The notes below the pieces were generated by a model that worked only from the letters and a program-made list of their open reading frames with translations, was not told the DNA's origin and ran no database searches. A program made the translations under genes and the position numbers. A DNA stretch of 38,237 nucleotides from Acidobacteriota bacterium (GTDB lineage: Bacteria > Acidobacteriota > Vicinamibacteria > Marinacidobacterales > Marinacidobacteraceae). Position 1 is the first letter of the stretch, and the number at the start of each line of letters is the position of its first letter. Positions 32,733 through 38,237 of this stretch are shown here, piece by piece. Location of the stretch: positions 1-38,237 of the forward strand of contig JAJEIY010000008.1 of the NCBI GenBank assembly GCA_022828085.1, read 5' to 3'.

Positions 32733-33730
32733 TGCCCCGAAACAACGCCGCGCGAAAGAACGCCCGGCCCCGGCGCGGGGCGGCGGCGCCGGACGCCCGG
32801 CGGTTCGTCCCTCCCGAAGGGGGAGGTTTCCGGGTCGGGATCGCGGCCAAGATCGCCGCGCCCGAGGCGCCCCCCACCGCCCGCGGGCTGGCCGGCTGGC
32901 TCGAGAGCCGGGGCGCCATCGTCGCCCTCGAGGAAAAACTCGCCGAGGCGACCGACTGGAGCGGCGCCTCGGCGCCCTTCGAGGCCATCGGGCGCGACCG
33001 GGACCTCGTGCTGGTCCTCGGGGGTGACGGCACGCTGCTGTCGGTCGCCCGGGCGATGGGAGAACGGCAGGTCCCCATCTTCGGGGTGAACCTGGGGAGC
33101 CTCGGCTTCCTGACCAACGCTCCCCTCGACCAGCTCTACCCCGAACTCGAGAAGATCCTGGACGGCGAGGGGGTCATCGACGAGCGGACCACGCTCCGGA
33201 CCGCGCTTCTCCGCGACGGCGAGACGCTGGTCGAGGAAATGTCGGTGAACGACGTGGTGATCACCGGCAGCTCCATCGCCCGGGTGATCGAGGTGCGGAT
33301 CACCACCGCCCACGGCTTCGTCGCCACGGTGCTCGGCGACGGCGTCATCGTCGCCACTCCCACCGGGTCCACCGCCTACAACGTCGGCGCCGGCGGGCCC
33401 GTGGTGCATCCCGCGGTGGAGGCGATCGTCCTCGCGCCCATCGTGCCGCTGACGCTGACCCAGCGGCCGGTCGTCTTCCCGGACACCGAGGACCTGACCC
33501 TGACGCTCCGGGGCCGCCGCCGCCAGGTGCACGTGACCTTCGACGGCCAGGCGAGCCATCCCCTGCTTCCCGGGGACGTGCTGAAGGTCCGGAAGTCGGA
33601 CATCCGGGTCCAGCTCCTCAGCCTTCCGGAAACCAACTACTTCCGCGTGCTGCGCAAGAAGCTGCTCTGGAGCGCCCTGCCCCCCAAGCGGGCGCGAGCC
33701 ACGGTTCCGGAGCCACCCAATCCGACCTGA
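32732..33730 (+). CDS. nadK: NAD kinase
   Basis: This 332-residue NAD kinase forms NADP from NAD and ATP or polyphosphate in the cytosol. The diagnostic GGDGT is at 97-101 (VLVLGGDGTLLSVARAM), followed by GVNLGSLGFLT (118-128). Asn173-Asp174 of SVNDVVIT stands in place of the commoner Asn-Glu. The glycine-rich GDGVIVATPTGSTAYN (202-217) and the late TFDGQ complete the site. The N-terminus carries about 33 extra Arg/Ala/Pro-rich residues before the first strand (FRVGIAAK). ATG 32732 overlaps the ispA stop by one base. It is the last gene of the operon, followed by a 326-bp repeat-rich gap. Confidence 0.95.
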   Translation: MPRNNAARKNARPRRGAAAPDARRFVPPEGGGFRVGIAAKIAAPEAPPTARGLAGWLESRGAIVALEEKLAEATDWSGASAPFEAIGRDRDLVLVLGGDGTLLSVARAMGERQVPIFGVNLGSLGFLTNAPLDQLYPELEKILDGEGVIDERTTLRTALLRDGETLVEEMSVNDVVITGSSIARVIEVRITTAHGFVATVLGDGVIVATPTGSTAYNVGAGGPVVHPAVEAIVLAPIVPLTLTQRPVVFPDTEDLTLTLRGRRRQVHVTFDGQASHPLLPGDVLKVRKSDIRVQLLSLPETNYFRVLRKKLLWSALPPKRARATVPEPPNPT

Positions 33731-33770
33731 CGCTGTCCCGGAGGAGCGCCAGCAGCCGGGATGGCGCCGC

Positions 33771-33822
33771 CGGCTTGGAACGCCGGTCTCCAGACCGGCA
33801 CGCGCGGCGCTCCGCGCCGCGC
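33771..33822 (+). repeat. Dispersed two-hairpin repeat, copy 8
   Basis: Complete unit CGGCTTGGAAC + hairpin 1 (GCCGGTCTCCAGACCGGC) + hairpin 2 (GCGGCGCTCCGCGCCGC). It forms a head-to-head pair with the minus-oriented copy at 33926. Confidence 0.85.
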
Positions 33823-33925
33823 TCGGCGTGACCTGGACCTGCGGGATGGTTCGTTGCCTCGGCGATCACCTGGAGCGACGGGACGTTCCCGCGCCTGCGT
33901 CGCCCACGGCTGACAGCGGCACGCC

Positions 33926-33978
33926 GTCCGCGGGCCTCCGGCCCGCTGTGCCGACCGGAGGTCGGCGTTCCAAGCCGT
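33926..33978 (-). repeat. Dispersed two-hairpin repeat, copy 9
   Basis: Minus-oriented unit: GCGGGCCTCCGGCCCGC, then GCCGACCGGAGGTCGGC, then GTTCCAAGCCG. It lies 21 bp before the orphan BON-gene tail at 34000, mirroring how copy 10 lies just before the tail of the intact BON gene. Confidence 0.85.
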
Positions 33979-33999
33979 ACGCGCGATGCCGGCTTTCTG

Positions 34000-34052
34000 G
34001 TGCTGGAGGCGGTTCATGATCCGGAAGACGGCCGGCGTGCTGCGGGCGATGG
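34000..34052 (-). pseudogene. Orphan copy of the BON gene's 3' tail
   Basis: These 53 bp match 36746-36798, the 3' end of the four-BON-domain gene, with only 3 mismatches and in the same orientation. They encode IARSTPAVFRIMNRLQH, versus IARSTPGVFRVINRLQH in the intact protein. The stop codon of the original is replaced by CAG and no start is present. The sequence begins only 4 bp past the stop codon of the outer-membrane-like gene at 34057. Confidence 0.85.
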
Positions 34053-34056
34053 CGAT

Positions 34057-35241
34057 CTATCTGCGGGACGCCCAGCCGAGGTCCACGCTGAAGAGGACGA
34101 AGAGCGGACGCCCGGAGACCTCGACCGATTCCGTTCCGAGATCAATCCACTGGCGGCCGACCTCCGGAAGGTCGAACTCGCCGCCCGCGCCCCAGGTCGC
34201 TGCGGTTTCGCGCGTTCGGCCGAGGAGCACGTCAAGGCGCGGTCGAACGAAGAACCACCGGGTCTCCAGGGTGAGTCCTGCGGATCCGGCTACCAGGAAC
34301 GAATACCGGCCGGTCCGCTCCTCCTGAAGCGTGAGGCTGTTCGAGAAACTCTGCTGCAGGTCCGGTTCGACTTCGGCCGCGTAGAAATCGGTAAGCAGGA
34401 TCCCGTCCCTGCGGCTCGTGTCCAGTGTCGGAAACCGGAGACAGCCGGCCCCGAACCCAACGAAGAGTCGGGTACCGTCGGCCCTGATCGGGAACTCAAA
34501 GATGCCTTGAGCGATCAGCAGGTCCTCGGGTTGTCCGCCCGAGGCCAGCTCTCGTAACGGGTTGAGAGCCGTCTCATCGATCAGGCTGCCGGGTTGGAAT
34601 GCGCCGGTCGTCATCCGCAGGTACTGCGTCTCGAAGCCCCAGCGTCCACGCATCGCCCGGAATCCGGCTCCCCACGCCGGCGTCCGGTCGGGCCGGTCCG
34701 CCTCCGTGATGAACTGCAATTCAAAAGGAGCCGGGGGGGCAAGAACCGTTCCGGTCCACAGCACTTCGCCGTTCGCCGGGATCCCGGCGAACCCGCCCCG
34801 CGCGCACAACACGAAACCCCACCCAGTAGCTCTTGTCGGTGCCGCCGGCTCGGCGGTGGAAGAATCGCTTTCGCGGTGGTCCTTCCGTTGGGACGCCGTT
34901 CCGAACGCCGGCGCGGCAGCCCCCAGAAGTGCAATCAGGAGAAGTGCAGGGTGCACAGGGTGGTACCGCCCGGCCGAATCCTGCCGGAAGGCGGCGCCGG
35001 TCGGCTGGAACGGGCCCCGAGCGCGGCGGATCGAACCCACCATCCGCACCAGCGCGCGTCCAGGTCGCCGCGTTCGTCGCGGGTGAAAGGTGGAGACGGC
35101 ACCGGATCGGCGGGCGGACCGGCGCGCTCTGGCGGCAAACCAACGCAACGTCTTCGCGATGATGAGGGTGGCGGACCAGCGCCGCGGTCGATAGTGGATC
35201 GCGTAGTCCTGCGGGTTCACGTCGAGTTTCTGTCGGGTCAT
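34057..35241 (-). CDS. Outer-membrane-barrel-like protein, unknown function
   Basis: I do not recognise the family. The frame encodes 394 residues. From about residue 96 a signal peptide is clear (VHPALLLIALLGAAAPAFG). It is followed by a Ser/Glu linker and alternating strand-like segments with many aromatic residues (GWGFVLCARGGFAGI, FELQFITEADR, RWGFETQYLRM, RLFVGFGAGCLRF, RYSFLVAGSAGLTLETRWFF, RPLFVLFSVDLGW). This suggests a small outer-membrane beta-barrel or porin-like protein. The start is ambiguous. ATG 35241 has a strong GGAGGTGAGA site, but adds 95 Arg-rich residues in front of the signal peptide. GTG 34956 would start exactly at the signal peptide but has no ribosome site. The gene is divergent from the sigma factor at 35539, 297 bp away. 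The orphan BON tail follows its stop directly. Confidence 0.6.
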   Translation of the reverse strand: MTRQKLDVNPQDYAIHYRPRRWSATLIIAKTLRWFAARARRSARRSGAVSTFHPRRTRRPGRALVRMVGSIRRARGPFQPTGAAFRQDSAGRYHPVHPALLLIALLGAAAPAFGTASQRKDHRESDSSTAEPAAPTRATGWGFVLCARGGFAGIPANGEVLWTGTVLAPPAPFELQFITEADRPDRTPAWGAGFRAMRGRWGFETQYLRMTTGAFQPGSLIDETALNPLRELASGGQPEDLLIAQGIFEFPIRADGTRLFVGFGAGCLRFPTLDTSRRDGILLTDFYAAEVEPDLQQSFSNSLTLQEERTGRYSFLVAGSAGLTLETRWFFVRPRLDVLLGRTRETAATWGAGGEFDLPEVGRQWIDLGTESVEVSGRPLFVLFSVDLGWASRR

Positions 35242-35426
35242 TTCTCACCTCCCGAACTTGGTTTGCGGCATGGCTCCGACCCGGGACCACAGGTGGTGAC
35301 GCCGCAGCCCCGGGTGCGGCCAGCAGGCAGACGGCGGTCCCGAGCATCGCGGAATCGCTGACGTCGTCCGGTTTCCGGCCATTTGCGGCCCGCTTGTCAC
35401 ACTTGTCTGTTAAGCGTGCCGTCAAG

Positions 35427-35448
35427 CGATTTTCAAGGGGGAAAATCG
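35427..35448. promoter_or_regulatory. Perfect 8-bp inverted repeat upstream of sigma factor
   Basis: CGATTTTC (35427-35434) and GAAAATCG (35441-35448) are exact complements around AAGGGG. The site lies in the 297-bp divergent gap, 91 bp before the sigma-factor start. It could be an operator or an mRNA stem-loop. A T-run does not follow, so a terminator is unlikely. Confidence 0.45.
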
Positions 35449-35538
35449 TGGCTCTTTCGAGAAGTTCAAGGCATGAAAATTGCTTGTTCGGAACTGTCAG
35501 TCACCTCTGGCACAGGCGTTCGCAGGAGGGAGATGACC

Positions 35539-36627
35539 ATGGGCGCTCCGGGCTCCGAAGGGAAGCCGAAGGCGCTCCGCGAAGACGGTTGGCGGGATGC
35601 AACGGCGGAGGACGCCTTTGCCGGGGAAGCGGGTCTCTCGCCAAAGGCCGGCATCCAGGAACCGACTCGGGAGAGTCAGGGGGATCTCGCGGCGGTGCGG
35701 CTGTACCTTCGCGACACGGGCCGGAAGCACCGGCTCACTGCGCGCGAGGAACGGCGCTGCTGCCGCTTCATCCGCAAGGCTTTGAACGAGAACGCGCAGG
35801 CGGAAGAACCGGAGAAGAAGCTCGGAAACAGCTGCGAAGGCGGGTGTTGCCTGCTGATCGAGGGCAATCTACGGCTGGTTGTTTCGATCGCGCGGCGATA
35901 CCAGGGGATGGGGCTGCCGCTCGCGGACCTCATCCAGGAGGGAAACCTGGGGCTGATGGCCGCGGCGCGTCGGTTCGATCCGGCGCGGACCCGGCGCTTT
36001 TCGCGCTACGCGGCGGGATGGATCCGGGAGGCAATCTGCCGGGCGCTTTCGCAGAAGACCCGGACGATCCGGATTCCGCTCGACCAGTTGGCGCTCAGGC
36101 GCCGGGCAGCCAGCGTGGAAGCGAGCGTCGAACAGCGATACCGCAACGAAGAGTGCCGCACGGGATGGCATCGGCCTCACACGACGGACGACGACGCCCA
36201 CGAGATCGGCGTGGATCCGGAGATGCTGCGCGCCACGATCCGGCTCGTGCCCGACGTGGAATCGCTCGACGCTCCTAGCGCGCCCGGCGGACTCCCGGTG
36301 TGGAGCCGGCTTGAAGACCCGACGTCACCGGACCCGTGCGACGCTGCCATCCGGTCGGAGGAGCGGCAACAGGTTCGCGAGGCCGTCTCCCACCTTCCGC
36401 CGCGGTTGCGGCACATCGTCAGCCGCCGCTACGGACTCGGGGCCTCCGCCGAGGCCAGCCTGGTGGACATCGGCCACGAACTCCACATCTCGGCGGAGCG
36501 GGTGCGCCAGTTGCAGCGAACCGCGGTGGCGATGGTTTCACGCGAGCTCCGGTCTCGACGACATCGCTCACGTCAGGGGCGCCCGGATCGGGCGGCGAGT
36601 TCAGAACCGGTTACTGACCGGACCTGA
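35539..36627 (+). CDS. Sigma-70 family (group 2-like) RNA polymerase sigma factor
   Basis: This 362-residue sigma factor has regions 1.2 to 4. Region 1.2 is at about 48-78 (GDLAAVRLYLRDTGRKHRLT). Region 2 is at 105-172, with LIEGNLRLVVSIARRYQGMG, LPLADLIQEGNLGLMAAARR and RFSRYAAGWIREAICRAL. A diverged region 3 follows. Region 4 is at 278-337, with REAVSHLPPRLRHIVSRRYG and the helix-turn-helix HISAERVRQLQRTAVAMV. It lacks the large region 1.1 of a primary sigma, so an alternative (RpoS/HrdB-like group 2) factor is likely. Oddities are a longer, charged link between regions 1.2 and 2.1 and a cysteine cluster there (Cys74, Cys75, Cys99, Cys103, Cys104). ATG 35539 is chosen because AGGAGG (35524-35529) is 9 nt upstream. 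It is divergent from an outer-membrane-like gene, a possible target. Confidence 0.87.
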   Translation: MGAPGSEGKPKALREDGWRDATAEDAFAGEAGLSPKAGIQEPTRESQGDLAAVRLYLRDTGRKHRLTAREERRCCRFIRKALNENAQAEEPEKKLGNSCEGGCCLLIEGNLRLVVSIARRYQGMGLPLADLIQEGNLGLMAAARRFDPARTRRFSRYAAGWIREAICRALSQKTRTIRIPLDQLALRRRAASVEASVEQRYRNEECRTGWHRPHTTDDDAHEIGVDPEMLRATIRLVPDVESLDAPSAPGGLPVWSRLEDPTSPDPCDAAIRSEERQQVREAVSHLPPRLRHIVSRRYGLGASAEASLVDIGHELHISAERVRQLQRTAVAMVSRELRSRRHRSRQGRPDRAASSEPVTDRT

Positions 36628-36692
36628 AGGGTGGGACCCAAGGAATCGGGACTGGAAGGGGACCGGGAGACCTGGCGGCAACAACGGTACCC

Positions 36693-36737
36693 CGGCGGCG
36701 CAGCGCGCCGCGGTCCCGGTCTGAAGACCGGCGGTCT
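36693..36737 (-). repeat. Dispersed repeat, diverged copy 10
   Basis: GGCGGCGCAGCGCGCCGC (hairpin 2) then CCGGTCTGAAGACCGG (hairpin 1), with a degenerate GCGTTC end. It lies in the gap between the convergent sigma-factor and BON genes and stops 6 bp before the BON stop codon. Confidence 0.65.
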
Positions 36738-36742
36738 CGCGT

Positions 36743-37792
36743 TCAGTGCTGGAGGCGGTTGATGACCCGGAAGACGCCCGGCGTGCTGCGGGCGATGGAC
36801 TCCAGCATCCGCGATTCGATGGGGCTCCGCACCACTCCGGTCAGGGCCACCACGCCCCGCGACACCACGATGTGGATGGGAGGATTGATCTGGTTGGCGC
36901 GGTCGGAGAAGCGGGGGTCCCGGTAGATCCGGTAGAAGAGCGCGCGGCGGAGGTCCTGGTCGTTGGGGGAGAGCGGCAGGACCTCGATCTGGTTGTCCAC
37001 GCGCTTCACGCCGAAGACCCGGGCGACCCGCTTTTCGATCTCCGTCTTCTTGAAGGGCTCGGTGACCGCCCCCCGGAGGATGATCACGTAGGGCTCGTCC
37101 ATACCGAAGTTGATGTCGTCGAAGACCGTGTAGTAGGAGTAGCGGAGCACCGCGCTGCGGATCCCGTCGACGAGGTCCTCCATGCTCTCCGGTTCCGCGA
37201 CCTCGAGGTCCGCATCCACCGCGAGCACTCCCTCGACCTGCTCGGCGCGCTCGACGAGGTCGCGCCACTCCCAGGCGCTGACCACCTGGCCGGTGAGCCG
37301 CACGACGCCGCCGTTCACGCTGACCCGGGGATCGTTGCCCTCGAGGTCCGCGCGCTCGATTTCCCGCGCCACGTCAGCCTGGACCGCATCGTCCGGGCGG
37401 GTCGCCACTCCCGCGGGGCGCGGCGGCGGGGCGGGGTCCGCCTCGCCGCCGGAGGCGTCGGCGGCTTCCGGATCGCCGGCGTCCTCCTCCGGGTCGGCGA
37501 GGGCCTCCGGTTCGAGGACCGTGATGTCGGTTTCCACGGCGGTGACCCCGTCCACGAAGAGGGCGAGCTCCACCACCCGCGACTGCGTGGTCTCGTTCAG
37601 CACCTCGCCGGAGAGGACCGCCACGCCGTCGCGCACATCCACCTCGAAGAGGCCGATGGGCAGGTTGGCCTCCTCGATCGCGGCCGCGATCTCGTCTCGC
37701 AGGAGTGTGTCGGAGCGCGGCTGGGCGGTCAGGGGAGCCGCAAGCACAACGGAAAGGACGATCGAAACGAGGAGGGTCATGAACTTCTGCAT
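36743..37792 (-). CDS. Periplasmic protein with four BON domains
   Basis: This 349-residue exported protein has a signal peptide (MTLLVSIVLSVVLAAPLTAQ, cleavage near residue 24). Four successive BON-type modules follow, each with the pattern helix, V-x-V-x-x-G-V-V-x-L-x-G-x-V, helix, hydrophobic strand. They lie at about 28-92 (VDVRDGVAVLSGEV), 133-200 (VSVNGGVVRLTGQV), 203-272 (PYVIILRGAV) and 275-349 (IHIVVSRGVVALTGVV). An acidic Pro/Glu linker separates modules 1 and 2. BON domains (OsmY, DolP) bind anionic phospholipids and keep the envelope intact under stress. ATG 37792 or ATG 37780 is the start; both lie just behind a promoter. The 3' end recurs as an orphan tail at 34000-34052. Confidence 0.87.
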   Translation of the reverse strand: MQKFMTLLVSIVLSVVLAAPLTAQPRSDTLLRDEIAAAIEEANLPIGLFEVDVRDGVAVLSGEVLNETTQSRVVELALFVDGVTAVETDITVLEPEALADPEEDAGDPEAADASGGEADPAPPPRPAGVATRPDDAVQADVAREIERADLEGNDPRVSVNGGVVRLTGQVVSAWEWRDLVERAEQVEGVLAVDADLEVAEPESMEDLVDGIRSAVLRYSYYTVFDDINFGMDEPYVIILRGAVTEPFKKTEIEKRVARVFGVKRVDNQIEVLPLSPNDQDLRRALFYRIYRDPRFSDRANQINPPIHIVVSRGVVALTGVVRSPIESRMLESIARSTPGVFRVINRLQH

Positions 37793-37794
37793 GG

Positions 37795-37822
37795 ATTGTG
37801 GCCTGTTACCACCAAAATGCAA
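37795..37822 (-). promoter_or_regulatory. Sigma-70-like promoter of the BON gene
   Basis: TTGCAT (37822-37817) and CACAAT (37800-37795) on the minus strand are separated by 16 bp. This is the best -35/-10 pair seen in the window. Transcription would begin near ATG 37792 or between it and ATG 37780, which favours the inner start if the mRNA starts 6-8 nt after the box. Confidence 0.5.
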
Positions 37823-37888
37823 CCGCTATGCCGCAAGGCCCCGGCAGGCGGGGCACACTCTTGCACGAGAGGTCCTGCGTGTTTCCCG

Positions 37889-37928
37889 GCCCTGCGGGCC
37901 GCGATGCCGGTCAGACGCCCCCGCCGGG
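37889..37928 (-). repeat. Dispersed repeat, degenerate copy 11
   Basis: GGCCCTGCGGGCCGCGATGC followed by CGGTCAGACG retains hairpin 2 and the start of hairpin 1, while the GTTCCAAGCC end is lost. It lies in the 405-bp gene-free gap 37793-38197, which otherwise holds only copies 12 and 13. Confidence 0.5.
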
Positions 37929-37986
37929 ATAAACGCCCATGCGCGCGTCCTCCGACGCACCCCGCCCGTCATGAAAATGGCGGAAA

Positions 37987-38036
37987 CGGCTTGGAACGCC
38001 GGTCTCCGACCGGCACGCGGCCCGGAGGGCCGCAGG
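37987..38036 (+). repeat. Dispersed two-hairpin repeat, copy 12
   Basis: CGGCTTGGAAC + GCCGGTCTCCGACCGGC + GCGGCCCGGAGGGCCGC. It differs from copy 1 at very few positions and forms a head-to-head pair with the copy at 38135. Confidence 0.85.
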
Positions 38037-38134
38037 CGACATGTCGCTGTTTGCCCCGATGGGACGCCGGGACAAGCACGTGCCCTCGCTTCCGGCCGGC
38101 TCCGAAGAAGAGGACCATCCCGCAGGCCGGCGTC

Positions 38135-38192
38135 ACGACGTGCGCGGTGCGGAGCAACGCGCGTGCCGGTCGGAGACCGGCGTTCCAAGCCG
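38135..38192 (-). repeat. Dispersed two-hairpin repeat, copy 13
   Basis: Minus-oriented unit ending GCCGGTCGGAGACCGGCG then TTCCAAGCCG, with a diverged hairpin 2 (GCGGTGCGGAGCAACGC). It ends 5 bp before the stop codon of the partial gene at the window edge. Confidence 0.8.
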
Positions 38193-38197
38193 TTTCG

Positions 38198-38237
38198 CTA
38201 TTCGTCCTGGTAGGCGCCCGCGTAGGTGCGCTCGGCG
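38198..38237 (-). CDS. C-terminal end of a gene running off the window
   Basis: The last 12 codons before a TAG stop read AERTYAGAYQDE on the minus strand. The frame is open to the window edge, and a repeat unit abuts the stop as at other gene ends here. There is too little to name a product. Confidence 0.45.
   Translation of the reverse strand, partial: AERTYAGAYQDE

Larger units (their letters stand above)
33731..33999. other. Repeat-rich intergenic gap
   Basis: Between the nadK stop and the orphan BON tail I see only the two oppositely oriented repeats listed below and no supported gene or terminator. Confidence 0.6.

Overview
The window is high-GC bacterial chromosome, densely coded on both strands. 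No rRNA, tRNA, integrase, transposase gene, phage module or CRISPR array is visible. The gene mix suggests Gemmatimonadota or a close relative in the Acidobacteriota neighbourhood. The clues are a PadR regulator paired with an ADOP-type FtsX/MacB permease, several secreted amidohydrolases and beta-propeller lipoproteins, an SGLT-type symporter, a CarD-family regulator, and many starts that look leaderless (a NANNNT -10 box 6-8 nt before the start codon). This assignment is inference from gene content only.

Layout. 1-3123: a gene-free left end with inverted repeats, a small membrane-anchored protein, a propeller lipoprotein and an orphan HigA antitoxin. 3124-6540: a Tat-exported amidohydrolase divergent from a PD40 propeller lipoprotein. 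6541-8363: an AbiEi/AbiEii toxin-antitoxin cassette, bounded by a copy of the 3' end of the propeller gene. 8373-14323: an SGLT-type symporter, PadR-ADOP, and a secreted acetamidase/formamidase. 14361-17875: a VapBC pair and two tandem erythromycin-esterase paralogues. 18195-25004: an exported amidohydrolase, fetAB, a DUF368 polyprenyl-phosphate translocase, ahcY and an AI-2E-family permease. 25080-28831: a second VapBC pair, a class III aminotransferase, an HpcH/HpaI-like lipoprotein and tpx. 28990-33730: a CarD-family regulator, then the overlapping operon xseA-xseB-ispA-nadK. 34000-38237: an outer-membrane-like protein divergent from a cysteine-rich sigma factor, a four-BON-domain periplasmic protein, and the 3' end of a further gene.

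Two structural themes stand out. First, a roughly 50-60 bp two-hairpin repeat occurs at least a dozen times, almost only between genes and in both orientations (REP/BIME-like). Second, two unrelated cargo blocks share one architecture: intact gene, cargo directly behind its stop codon, then an orphan same-strand copy of that gene's 3' tail. The cargos are the AbiE toxin-antitoxin, and the outer-membrane protein plus sigma factor. This resembles integration into gene 3' ends, but no recombinase lies in either block.

Functionally the window mixes housekeeping (nuclease VII, prenyl and NADP synthesis, SAH hydrolysis, thiol peroxidase) with export, scavenging and resistance functions. There are four toxin-antitoxin loci, one of them an orphan antitoxin.
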